From: an uncultured Paludibacter sp.
GTDB taxonomy: Bacteria > Bacteroidota > Bacteroidia > Bacteroidales > Paludibacteraceae
Reading direction: 5' to 3'
DNA: 52,440 bases
NCBI GenBank assembly: GCA_937897985.1
Contig: CALCBD010000034.1
Coordinates: 1 to 52,440 of the forward strand
The notes below the pieces were generated by a model. It had not been told where the DNA came from and did no database searches. It was given only the letters and a program-made list of their open reading frames with translations. Position 1 is the first letter of the stretch, and each line of letters begins with the position of its first letter. This document shows positions 44,689 to 52,440 of the stretch, piece after piece. The translations under genes were made by a program, and so were the position numbers.

Positions 44689-45765
44689 CTACCTCTTCAC
44701 CCTCGCATTTCCACCCCAGATGCTCCAAATCTGCTCTTCGTCGGCAGGCTGAGCGTAGTCGGTAAGGAATGTGGTTGCCAGAGCACCCGATGCCCATCCA
44801 AACTGAGCCCATTGTTCAGCCGGCCAGCCTTTCAGGATAGCATAGAGCATACCGCCCACAAAACCATCACCTCCGCCAATACGGTCGAGAACATTGATTT
44901 TGCGCGGCATAATTACCTGCCATTCGTCGCCATCGAGCATGATAGCACCCCACAGGTGTTCGTTGGTACTGATGACCTGACGAAGAGTGGTAGCATAAGT
45001 TGATGCATTAGGGAACGCCGCTTTCACACGGGCTATCATACCTTTGAAACCTTCAATTTCGGCTTCAATACCTTTGCCGCCGGCTTCAGGACCTTCAATT
45101 CCCAGACAAAGCTGGAAATCTTCTTCGTTACCAATCAGAATATCGGAAACAGAAGCAATTTCGGTGAATATTTCGCGTAATTCCTTGTCACGTCCTTTCC
45201 AGAAAGATGCACGGTAGTTTAAATCGAACGAAATGCGTGTACCGGTTTTCTTTGCATAACGGGCTAATTCCAGACAGAATTTGCTGGTCTCGGGAGATAA
45301 TGCACCAATCAAACCTGACAGATGGAGAATCTGAACACCCTCTTTCACAAAGATTTTTTCCAGATTGAAGTCTTTCACGTTGAGCGTACGTCCCACTTCA
45401 CCGGCACGGTCGTTCAGTACGCGCGGACCACGGGTTCCAAAACCACTGTCGGCAATATTAAACTGATGACGATAACCCCAGGGATCACCCTGAGGAACTT
45501 CGGGACCTTCATAATCCATGTTTCTGCTGCGAAGATCACTTTTTATCATTTGTGCTATCGGACTATCCTTCACAAAAGTAGTCAGTACTTTCACCGGTAA
45601 ACCTAAAAAAGACGAGATACTTGCTACATTCGTTTCGGCACTCGACACTTCCATTTGGAACAATTTACTACTCTGAACAGGCTGACCATTGGCAGGTGTT
45701 ATCCGAACACCCATACTGGTTGCCACCATTAACGAGTATTTAAAGTCTTTTTTTAATTCTATCAT
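44689..45765 (-). CDS. PfkB-family carbohydrate kinase, substrate uncertain
   Basis: 358 residues, ribokinase fold. The catalytic base motif DRIGGGDGFVGGMLYA lies near residue 300, and the N-terminal lid part contains SSAETNVASISSFLG. It is longer than usual KDG kinases (about 310-345) and has an unusual DPWGYRHQFNIADSGFGTRGPRVLNDR segment near residue 95. Downstream of uxuA it would fit KDG phosphorylation, but a clear KDG kinase starts at the window edge (52387), so it may act on a related keto-sugar acid or be a second KDG kinase. It ends directly at the hexamer array. Confidence 0.85.
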   Translation of the reverse strand: MIELKKDFKYSLMVATSMGVRITPANGQPVQSSKLFQMEVSSAETNVASISSFLGLPVKVLTTFVKDSPIAQMIKSDLRSRNMDYEGPEVPQGDPWGYRHQFNIADSGFGTRGPRVLNDRAGEVGRTLNVKDFNLEKIFVKEGVQILHLSGLIGALSPETSKFCLELARYAKKTGTRISFDLNYRASFWKGRDKELREIFTEIASVSDILIGNEEDFQLCLGIEGPEAGGKGIEAEIEGFKGMIARVKAAFPNASTYATTLRQVISTNEHLWGAIMLDGDEWQVIMPRKINVLDRIGGGDGFVGGMLYAILKGWPAEQWAQFGWASGALATTFLTDYAQPADEEQIWSIWGGNARVKR

Positions 45766-45904
45766 GATTATTTTAGCTATTAGAAACCACTTTTACTCCC
45801 TGATGCGGAGCAAAGTCAGTTATGATTTTTTATAAAATTTAATTTCTACAGGTTTTTTCTTTTAATGCAAAAATCAGCTTCTCAACTTTTACTGCTGAAC
45901 GGTT

Positions 45905-47074
45905 TTAAAATAATGTTCTCGAAATGCCCATTTCCAAACCCCGCAATTCGGCCATTCCGCGGAGCATCCCTATGGCTGAATAACCCGGATTTGTTTTTTT
46001 ATGCAGATCATCAAGCATTTGATGACCGTGGTCGGGACGCATTGGAATGCGGCGTTTATAGGTATACATCACCACTAATAAAGCTTTCATTGCCTCATAC
46101 ATATCGACATCACCCTCCAAATGATTGTCTTCGTAGAAATCACCATCGGCATTGCGTCTCGTACTGCGGAAATGAACATAATACAAACGTTCGCCGAATT
46201 CACGCAACATTGCTGTCAGGTCATTGATTGACGAAACTCCGAACGAACCTGTACAAAGACAAATTCCGTTGGATTTGCGCGGAACTGCAGCAAATAACTT
46301 CCTGACATCATCGGCAGTACTCAGAATACGTGGTAAACCGAGAATTGAACGTGGTGGATCATCAGGATGAATGGCCATTTGAACACCTACTTCGTCGGCT
46401 ACTGTTGTAATTTCATTTATAAAGTAAAACAAATTATTGCGCAATTCGTTCTCGGAAATATTCTTATAAGTATCCAAAGCTTTTTGAAACTGTTCTAATG
46501 TAAAGCTTTCCTCTGCTCCCGGTAATCCGGCAATCATATTGCTGGTCAGCATTTCTTTTTCTTCTTCGGTCATAGAGTCAAACCTGGCTTTGGCTTTCGA
46601 AATTTGTTCAACAGTATAATCTTTTTCAGCATTGGGGCGTTTCAGCAAATACAGATCGAATGCTACAAAAGCAGCCATTTCGAATCGCAGGGCTTTCGAC
46701 CGGTCGGGCATGGTATATGCCAGGTCGGTACGTGTCCAGTCAAGAATAGGCATAAAGTTATAGGTAACAATACGGATATCACATTCTGCAAGGTTACGAA
46801 TGGTTTGTTTATAATTCTCTATCAACTGTTTGTAGTTTCCGGTACGTTTTTTTATATCTTCGTGTACAGGAACACTTTCCACCACCGACCAGATTAAACC
46901 GGCTTCTGCAATTATTTTTTTTCTGTATTTAATTGCTTCTACCGGCCATACTTCCCCGTTAGGAATCTGGTGTAATGCAGTTACGATGTCTGTTGCACCG
47001 GCCTGACGAATGTCCCACAATGATACCGGATCGTTCGGACCGTACCATCTCCATGATTGTTTACATAAATACAT
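45905..47074 (-). CDS. uxuA: Mannonate dehydratase
   Basis: 389 residues. Removes water from D-mannonate to give 2-keto-3-deoxygluconate, Mn/Fe-dependent TIM barrel. The N-terminus (QSWRWYGPNDPVSLWDIRQAGATDIVTALHQIPNGEVW) and HPDDPPRSILGLPRI, LCTGSFGV, YVHFRSTRR and RPDHGHQM (metal and substrate residues) match UxuA throughout. It follows the SDR reductase by 148 bp and precedes the PfkB kinase, in pathway order. Confidence 0.96.
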   Translation of the reverse strand: MYLCKQSWRWYGPNDPVSLWDIRQAGATDIVTALHQIPNGEVWPVEAIKYRKKIIAEAGLIWSVVESVPVHEDIKKRTGNYKQLIENYKQTIRNLAECDIRIVTYNFMPILDWTRTDLAYTMPDRSKALRFEMAAFVAFDLYLLKRPNAEKDYTVEQISKAKARFDSMTEEEKEMLTSNMIAGLPGAEESFTLEQFQKALDTYKNISENELRNNLFYFINEITTVADEVGVQMAIHPDDPPRSILGLPRILSTADDVRKLFAAVPRKSNGICLCTGSFGVSSINDLTAMLREFGERLYYVHFRSTRRNADGDFYEDNHLEGDVDMYEAMKALLVVMYTYKRRIPMRPDHGHQMLDDLHKKTNPGYSAIGMLRGMAELRGLEMGISRTLF

Positions 47075-47171
47075 AATCTTTTTACTGTTTTTTTAATTTA
47101 CGATTTACTGTTTTAATACCTTAAAAAACTGTAAATCAAATAGAACTGAAGTTTATAAATGATATAAAGAC

Positions 47172-47200
47172 CGGAACTCCCGTTATCTTCAGGAGTTCCG
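47172..47200 (-). other. Hairpin between the SDR gene and uxuA
   Basis: A 9-bp perfect stem (CGGAACTCC against GGAGTTCCG, 11-nt loop). On the minus strand only a short T-containing stretch follows, so it is a weak terminator or a messenger-processing/stability element inside the operon. Confidence 0.55.
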
Positions 47201-47222
47201 CTTATTTTAGACAGATATCATA

Positions 47223-48035
47223 TCAAATACAGAAAGCATCAAATCCGCCATCGACCACTGTGAGTGTGCCGGTAACGAATTTCGAAGCATCACTTGCCAG
47301 CCAGTGTAAAGTACCAAGCAACTCTTCGGGTTCACCGAAACGTTTGAAAGGAGTGTGTGAGATAATCGTATTTCCGCGGGCTGTAAGCGAACCATCCGGA
47401 TTAGTGAGCAATGTGCGGTTTTGCTCTGAGATAAAGAAGCCCGGAGCAAATGCATTCACACGTAAACCTTCCCCGTATTTGGTAGCCAGTTCGATTGCAA
47501 GATATTTTGTAAAATTAGTAACCGCAGCTTTGGCAGCACCGTATCCGACCACCCTTGTAAGCGGGCGGAGTGCAGATTCGGAAGAGATATTGATGATATT
47601 TCCCTGTTTCTGTTCGCACATCACTTTTGCAAAAACCATGGTTGGAATGACGGTTCCGAAAAGATTCAGATCAACTACTTTTTTGAAAGCATCCACATCC
47701 AGATCAAAAATTGTCTTATCGGGTCCAATGGTTGCGCCCGGCATATTACCGCCGGCTCCGTTAATCAGCACATCAATCCTGCCGTATTTTTTAATTACAT
47801 CTGCGCAGTTTTGTTCGAGTAATGCCTTGTCGTTAACGTCTGATTGCAAAAACAAAGCCTCCTGTCCCTTAGCTAAAATACCATTTACCAGTTTATCACC
47901 GGTTTCTTTATTCCTCGCCAGAACTACCACTTTAGCACCTTGTTCGGCTAAATACTCAACCATGCAACTTCCCAAAACTCCCGTTCCGCCGGTCATTACT
48001 ATTACCCGGCCCTTTATATCAAATAAGTTTCTCAT
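47223..48035 (-). CDS. SDR-family D-mannonate oxidoreductase (fructuronate reductase)
   Basis: 270-residue short-chain dehydrogenase. Cofactor motif TGGTGVLGSCM near residue 15, NGAGGN near 92, catalytic Ser in NISSESALRPL and YGAAKA with the Tyr-x3-Lys pair near 172. The position between the tagaturonate epimerase-family gene and uxuA points to reduction of D-fructuronate to D-mannonate, as for the SDR-type UxuB of Bacillus; it is not related to the long-chain UxuB of E. coli. It lies 6 bp downstream of the epimerase gene, so the two are co-transcribed. Confidence 0.88.
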   Translation of the reverse strand: MRNLFDIKGRVIVMTGGTGVLGSCMVEYLAEQGAKVVVLARNKETGDKLVNGILAKGQEALFLQSDVNDKALLEQNCADVIKKYGRIDVLINGAGGNMPGATIGPDKTIFDLDVDAFKKVVDLNLFGTVIPTMVFAKVMCEQKQGNIINISSESALRPLTRVVGYGAAKAAVTNFTKYLAIELATKYGEGLRVNAFAPGFFISEQNRTLLTNPDGSLTARGNTIISHTPFKRFGEPEELLGTLHWLASDASKFVTGTLTVVDGGFDAFCI

Positions 48036-48041
48036 TTTCTG

Positions 48042-49292
48042 TTATTTTAAATTAAAAAGTCTTTTGAAATGACGATCATAAATATTTTCTTCGACACATT
48101 GTCCGACTACATCAGCATATTTTTCGAGTAAGCCTGTATATGTCGCGCCCATCTCGGCAGCTACCTTGTAAGCAACATGAATCAACTGACGGAAGTTGGA
48201 ATTATAATCAGGATGACCCGGAATATGACGAAGTGTGTTTGCATATTTCTCACTGCTCCAGGTGTTAACCTCCTCAACAGAAGGCAACTGGCTATTATCA
48301 ATATCAATCACATCGGCATACGGAGCGCATAGTTCTTCACTACGGTTATATGAATTTGCATAAATCTGTTTCGCCAGCTCGAGACCTTCGCCACCGGCCA
48401 CTGCTAAACCAATAACTTCTTCGAGCCAGGTTGTACCTGCTGTTTTCAGGTGGATTCCCTTGTCATGTTTTTTAATAATATCGGCTATGATAGGGTAAAT
48501 TGAGAATTTATCGCTACCCGAGTGAACACTTAATTTCAACTCTTCAGGTAAACCGAATTCTTTCACAGCAAAATCAATTACCAGCACATCTTCTTCAAAC
48601 TCTTTGGCAAACTGATTCAAATCGCCGCGATAATCAACACCCTTGTTGAATCGTCCGGTAAATTTCGGAGCAATGGTTTGTGCAGGTACCCCTTTATCAG
48701 CCAGCATTTTGAGGATAAACAACATATCCACAGGAGTTTGCGGACTTTCCACTTCGTCCATCGACACTTCGGTAACAAAAGCATCGGCACTTTTATGTTC
48801 AACCAGATACTTATAAATTTCAGCAGCCTGTTGAGTTGCAGCCAAAAATTTACCTGCTATGTTTTCGAGCAACTCTTTGGTTACATGCAGAGGATGGTCA
48901 ATTCCCGGAATTTTAAGATCACCTGTATATTTTTCGCATGATTTTACAAATGCTGCCACTTCCTCAGCGGTACTTGGTTTACCGATAAAAGCAGCCACAT
49001 CGAGTGTAAAAAAGTCGGCTGTTTCGACAAAGGGCGCAACAGTACTCAGATTAATATGATCGGCATCAACAAAATATTTTCCCTGATATCCGAGTTGTGC
49101 AACTGCTGCATCGGCTTCTTTACGTACATCTGCAGGATGTGAATGAACATATATGTGCTCACGGTTCGATTTATTCCATACCGGACAAATATCCAAACCT
49201 GAAGCATTTGCTTTCATAATGGCTCTGAGCTGAGCAACTCCCTGATGTGCAAACCTATCGCCCACACCAATACTGTATTTTCCTAATTTCAT
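48042..49292 (-). CDS. Tagaturonate epimerase family protein (UxaE-like)
   Basis: 416 residues, with MKLGKYSIGVGDRFAHQGVAQLRA at the start, PVWNKSNREH, YFVDADHINL, TEVSMDEVESPQTPVDML, APKFTGRFNKGVDYRGD and KLSVHSGSDKFSIYP. Acidic and histidine residues in these blocks suit a metal-dependent TIM-barrel isomerase. Family members are annotated as tagaturonate/fructuronate epimerase, first described as UxaE in Thermotoga. With uxaC nearby, this step lets galacturonate enter the mannonate branch. It follows the LacI-type regulator gene by 33 bp. Confidence 0.82.
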   Translation of the reverse strand: MKLGKYSIGVGDRFAHQGVAQLRAIMKANASGLDICPVWNKSNREHIYVHSHPADVRKEADAAVAQLGYQGKYFVDADHINLSTVAPFVETADFFTLDVAAFIGKPSTAEEVAAFVKSCEKYTGDLKIPGIDHPLHVTKELLENIAGKFLAATQQAAEIYKYLVEHKSADAFVTEVSMDEVESPQTPVDMLFILKMLADKGVPAQTIAPKFTGRFNKGVDYRGDLNQFAKEFEEDVLVIDFAVKEFGLPEELKLSVHSGSDKFSIYPIIADIIKKHDKGIHLKTAGTTWLEEVIGLAVAGGEGLELAKQIYANSYNRSEELCAPYADVIDIDNSQLPSVEEVNTWSSEKYANTLRHIPGHPDYNSNFRQLIHVAYKVAAEMGATYTGLLEKYADVVGQCVEENIYDRHFKRLFNLK

Positions 49293-49325
49293 GATTTAAT
49301 AATTTAAAGTTTGTGTGTTTTTATT

Positions 49326-50399
49326 TTATTCTATAAATTGTAAATAATACTCAATATTCTCTTTTAGAAGAATATCAATTGGTACATAATTGATTTTTTT
49401 AATTTCCTGATTGAAAATCAATTCCCGACACATGTCCCGTACCGTAAAATACGCCTGTTTATCAGGCCTTTGAGCTATCAGACAATTGATAATCCCCTCC
49501 TGTAAATAGCTGACATTCTTTTTCAGCAAATCATAACCGATAATATGAATTTCGGATTTGTTCAGCGCAACCAGATGCATTGCTAACCTGTACACCTTTG
49601 AGTTAAAGGTTATCGCTCCCCGGATGTTTTTATTCCCGAGCAGGGCAGTTCTCAACAAACCGAGGTTTAAATCCTCATCCGAATTATCGAACTCAATGTT
49701 GATTAACTCAACCAGCTCATTCAGATTTTTATCATTAATATATTGTATAAATCCTTCGTATCGCGATATGGTTTGATTGGAAACCGAACCTTTTCTTCGG
49801 GTACGTATAACCAGAATTTGAATTTTCGACTTTATTCCGTTCAAAAGTAACTTTGCTGCAACATAGCCGCTTTGAAATGAATTCTGACCATAATATGTCA
49901 GAAAATCAGCTTCGGGAATCAGCGAATCGATAAAGGAAACAGGAATTTCCAAACGCGACAGTTCCTTACAGAAATTCAATGATTCTTTCCTGAAAATCGG
50001 AGCTAAAAACACGGCATCGGGCTTCGCTTCAATTACTTTATTTGTTAATTCTACAAATGTATTAACGTTGAACTGATTAAAATACATCTTATCAATCAAC
50101 ACATTGTGATGAAAAAAATCAATTGCAGCCTTATCAAAACCTTTGTCAACCCTTTCCCAGTATTCTTCGGGTAAATATTCCGGAATTATGCTTACAAATC
50201 TGTATTGTTTTTTCGACGCAAGTGACCGGGCAAATAAATTTGGTGTATAATTCATTTCTTCCAGCACCTTTTTCACAGCTTCCTGACTCTTTGCCGATAC
50301 ATCTCCCCGATTGTGTAAAACCCTGTCTACCGTTCCTTCCGACACTCCTGCCAACGAAGCAATATCTTTTATTCGAATTTTTGGAAATTTTTCGTCCAT
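49326..50399 (-). CDS. LacI-family transcriptional regulator of the uronate genes
   Basis: 357 residues from the ATG at 50399. Helix-turn-helix IRIKDIASLAGVSEGTVDRVLHNRGDVSAKSQEAVKKVLEEMNYTPNLFARSLAS (about 8-62), then a periplasmic-binding-protein-like domain (YRFVSIIPEYLPEEYWERVDKGF). SEGTVDRVL replaces the more usual SxxTVSRVL. The frame is open to 50504, but a -7 element TACTTTTG (minus strand, near 50453-50446) lies inside that extension, which supports the shorter form. First gene of the minus-strand uronate operon; effector probably a uronate. Confidence 0.9.
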   Translation of the reverse strand: MDEKFPKIRIKDIASLAGVSEGTVDRVLHNRGDVSAKSQEAVKKVLEEMNYTPNLFARSLASKKQYRFVSIIPEYLPEEYWERVDKGFDKAAIDFFHHNVLIDKMYFNQFNVNTFVELTNKVIEAKPDAVFLAPIFRKESLNFCKELSRLEIPVSFIDSLIPEADFLTYYGQNSFQSGYVAAKLLLNGIKSKIQILVIRTRRKGSVSNQTISRYEGFIQYINDKNLNELVELINIEFDNSDEDLNLGLLRTALLGNKNIRGAITFNSKVYRLAMHLVALNKSEIHIIGYDLLKKNVSYLQEGIINCLIAQRPDKQAYFTVRDMCRELIFNQEIKKINYVPIDILLKENIEYYLQFIE

Positions 50400-50418
50400 A
50401 CACTTTGAGATTGAATAT

Positions 50419-50504
50419 TTGTGTTCGCACACAGAAATATTTTGATACAAAAGTAATACATATTTTGTAATAATAAAATTATTTGTATCTTCGTGGGCGA
50501 ACAC
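50419..50504 (-). promoter_or_regulatory. Promoter with possible LacI-type operators
   Basis: On the minus strand TACTTTTG fits the -7 element, with TTTT at the -33 position 19 nt upstream. GTGTTCGC (50421-50428) occurs again as its reverse complement GCGAACAC (50497-50504), one on each side of the promoter; the first lies in a larger palindrome TGTG-TTCG-CACA (50420-50431). Paired sites about 76 bp apart fit a looping LacI-family repressor. Confidence 0.55.
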
Positions 50505-50747
50505 GGAACGACAATTTTGACTGAAATTATTATATATACATTTGAATATCTGATACTTGGATCAAACACTCATTTCAAAACCCATTCAAAATATTCAAAA
50601 ATCATATTTTAGAACATATTTCAGAGGCTGAATTTTCGTAAATTTTAATAAATTCCGAATAAAAATTGTCAGTGTAAATCAAAAATCCTGATGAATTTTA
50701 CTTTAGATTCTTCCAAAAATTTCAGATAAAATCAAAAAAAATATCTT
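50505..50747. other. Spacer upstream of uxaC
   Basis: AT-rich. No further GTGTTCGC site and no convincing TTTG-N19-TAnnTTTG promoter for uxaC was found by eye. No gene. Confidence 0.4.
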
Positions 50748-52154
50748 ATGAAAAACTTTTTAGACAACAACTTTTTATTGCAAACCGAAACGGCTCAGAA
50801 GCTGTACCATGAACATGCTGCACAACAGCCTATCATCGATTACCACTGTCATTTAATACCGTCGATGGTTGCAAATGACCATAAATTCAGCTCATTAACA
50901 GAGATTTGGCTCGGAGGCGATCATTATAAATGGAGAGCCATGCGTACCAACGGTATTGACGAAAAATTCTGTACAGGAAAAAACACTTCCGATTGGGAAA
51001 AATTTGAAAAATGGGCCGAAACTGTTCCTTATACCATGCGTAATCCACTTTATCACTGGACACATTTGGAACTGAAGACAGGTTTTGGTATTGAAAAAAT
51101 ACTTTCGCCCAAAACTGCCCGTGAAATTTACGACGAATGTACTGCCAAACTTCAGACTCCCGAATATTCAGCCCGCAATTTAATGCGCAAATATAAAGTT
51201 GAAGTCGTTTGTACTACCGACGATCCCGTCGATTCGCTCGAACACCATATCAAAACCCGTGAAGATGGATTTGAAATAAAAATGCTCCCGACCTGGCGAC
51301 CGGATAAAGCCATGGCAGTTGAAAACGCTGCAAATTTCAGAGCTTATGTCGAAGAACTGGCAAGGGTTTCGGAAATCAGTATTTCAGATTTCGACGATAT
51401 GATACTTGCACTTCGCAAGCGTCAGGATTTCTTTGCTGCACAGGGTTGTAAACTTTCGGACCACGGAATTGAGGAATTTTATGCCGAAGATTACACTGAT
51501 GCCGAAATCAGATCAATATTTAATAAAGTATACGGCGGACAAGAATTAACACATTCTGAAGTATTGAAATTCAAATCGGCGATGATGGTAATTTTTGCTG
51601 AAATGGATTGGGAAAAGGGCTGGACACAACAGTTCCATTATGGTGCCATCCGCAACAATAACACCCGCTTGTTCAACCTGTTAGGTCCTGACACAGGCTT
51701 TGATTCCATCGGTACTTTTAACACCGCTAAAGCCATGTCGAAATTTCTGAACCGTCTCGACACCAATAACAAATTAGCAAAAACCATTTTATACAATCTG
51801 AACCCGGCCGATAACGAAATGATTGCCACAATGATAGGTAATTTCCAGGATGGTACAGTACCCGGTAAAATTCAGTTTGGTTCAGGCTGGTGGTTCCTCG
51901 ATCAGAAAGATGGAATGGAAAAACAAATGAATTCTCTTTCGGTACTCGGACTGCTGAGCCGATTTGTTGGAATGCTTACCGATTCACGCAGCTTCCTCTC
52001 CTATCCGCGTCATGAATATTTCCGTCGCACATTGTGTAATTTAATTGGAAATGACGTAGAAAACGGCTTATTGCCACATCAGGAAATTGAATTTATAGGC
52101 CAAATGGTTGAAAATATCAGTTATTTTAACGCTAAAAAATTCTTTAATTTTTAA
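50748..52154 (+). CDS. uxaC: Glucuronate/galacturonate isomerase
   Basis: 468 residues. Converts D-glucuronate to D-fructuronate and D-galacturonate to D-tagaturonate. Amidohydrolase-like barrel: metal motif PIIDYHCHLIPSMVAND at residue 27, then FSSLTEIWLGGDHYKWRAMRTNGID, CTTDDPVDSLEHH, LPTWRPDKAM, HYGAIRNNNTR and FVGMLTDSRSFLSYPRHEYFRR. The length is normal. It diverges from the LacI-regulated operon and is followed by a KDG kinase gene. Confidence 0.96.
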   Translation: MKNFLDNNFLLQTETAQKLYHEHAAQQPIIDYHCHLIPSMVANDHKFSSLTEIWLGGDHYKWRAMRTNGIDEKFCTGKNTSDWEKFEKWAETVPYTMRNPLYHWTHLELKTGFGIEKILSPKTAREIYDECTAKLQTPEYSARNLMRKYKVEVVCTTDDPVDSLEHHIKTREDGFEIKMLPTWRPDKAMAVENAANFRAYVEELARVSEISISDFDDMILALRKRQDFFAAQGCKLSDHGIEEFYAEDYTDAEIRSIFNKVYGGQELTHSEVLKFKSAMMVIFAEMDWEKGWTQQFHYGAIRNNNTRLFNLLGPDTGFDSIGTFNTAKAMSKFLNRLDTNNKLAKTILYNLNPADNEMIATMIGNFQDGTVPGKIQFGSGWWFLDQKDGMEKQMNSLSVLGLLSRFVGMLTDSRSFLSYPRHEYFRRTLCNLIGNDVENGLLPHQEIEFIGQMVENISYFNAKKFFNF

Positions 52155-52386
52155 CTGACAACTCTCAATAAATAAATGGAACAATGCAGGTATTAATCAC
52201 TATATTTGCATTGTTTTATTTTGCACTGTTATTTTTGAGTTTTTAGTCAAAAAGTTCACCTAAGTTGTCAGATATTGAACATTCTGACCGTCAAAATATA
52301 CTAATTTTGTAGCATAATTCAAAAAAAAGCAGTACTTTTGGTCAACCAATTTAAAACCAATAAATTTTAAGTAAACAAAAAAAACA
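52155..52386. promoter_or_regulatory. uxaC-kdgK spacer with promoter signals
   Basis: TAATTTTG at 52302-52309 is a -7 match for the kinase gene. An inverted repeat GTCAGA/TCTGAC with a 10-nt spacer (52267-52288) lies just upstream and could be a regulator site. The kinase therefore may have its own promoter in addition to read-through from uxaC. Confidence 0.45.
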
Positions 52387-52440
52387 ATGAGTAAAAAGAT
52401 TGTAACATTAGGAGAAATTATGCTCCGTTTGTCGACTCCC
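52387..52440 (+). CDS. kdgK: 2-keto-3-deoxygluconate kinase, N-terminal fragment
   Basis: The first 18 codons are present and the gene continues past the window. KKIVTLGEIMLRLSTP is the standard beginning of bacterial KDG kinases of the PfkB family. It would phosphorylate KDG to KDPG, the step after UxuA; a KDPG aldolase gene may follow outside. Confidence 0.8.
   Translation, partial: MSKKIVTLGEIMLRLSTP

Noticed and set aside
44481..44765. Open frames across the CCTNTG array encoding Cys-Leu or Met-Pro dipeptide repeats
   Set aside because: They are the automatic product of a 6-bp tandem array in three frames, overlap the PfkB and S23 genes, and show no domain or start signal.
47260..48072. 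270-residue plus-strand ORF opposite the SDR gene
   Set aside because: Antisense shadow. The opposite strand has SDR motifs throughout, and this product has no recognisable domain.
50400..50504. 35-codon N-terminal extension of the LacI-type regulator
   Set aside because: It covers the likely promoter and operator; the helix-turn-helix domain starts just after the ATG at 50399.

Overview
The window looks like chromosomal DNA of a Bacteroidota bacterium, probably Bacteroidales. The grounds are the -7 promoter element TAnnTTTG in front of many genes, the near absence of Shine-Dalgarno sequences, an orphan TonB-dependent receptor with an N-terminal carboxypeptidase-regulatory-like domain, a protein with a type IX secretion (T9SS) C-terminal sorting domain, a GT3-type glycogen synthase, and a valine/isoleucine operon carrying an acyl-ACP thioesterase gene. 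No genus is claimed. The genes are mostly housekeeping and catabolic; I see no CRISPR array, phage module or intact insertion sequence.

Layout. 1-915: a 430-bp unit with a small GIY-YIG nuclease gene, a tRNA-like remnant and a terminator, repeated exactly twice plus 55 bp of a third copy. 926-7961 (minus): ilvD-ilvB-ilvN-thioesterase-ilvC, preceded by an unannotated leader peptide and attenuator. 8247-14690 (plus): dxs, trkA and two tandem trkH paralogues. 14801-19822 (minus): acn-gltA-icd, the citrate to 2-oxoglutarate arm of the TCA cycle. 20272-21598: a TetR regulator and a nitroreductase that share a 24-bp promoter/operator sequence. 21766-26757: an anaerobic sulfatase-maturase-like radical SAM protein, a TonB-dependent receptor and a CDF metal exporter. 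26994-28073: tRNA-Pro(CGG) and a KilA-N protein. 28415-33877: a HAD phosphatase, a porin, hisD, hisC and a TIGR02757 protein. 34016-38526: glycogen phosphorylase and glycogen synthase. 38920-39861: a T9SS cargo protein.

39940-52440 is mainly a hexuronate-use region. On the minus strand lie a LacI-type regulator, a tagaturonate epimerase-family gene (UxaE type), an SDR fructuronate reductase, mannonate dehydratase (uxuA), a PfkB kinase, a four-helix-bundle (S23) gene, a LarA-family epimerase homologue, pdxB and gnd. Divergent on the plus strand are uxaC and the first 18 codons of a 2-keto-3-deoxygluconate kinase. Together they suggest uronate -> tagaturonate/fructuronate (UxaC, UxaE) -> mannonate (SDR) -> KDG (UxuA) -> KDPG (KdgK), without the altronate branch.

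The signals most worth following are the ilv attenuator, the LarA homologue among the uronate genes, the S23 gene framed by complementary hexamer arrays, and the inverted-repeat elements on both sides of pdxB, one of which supplies the end of its reading frame.
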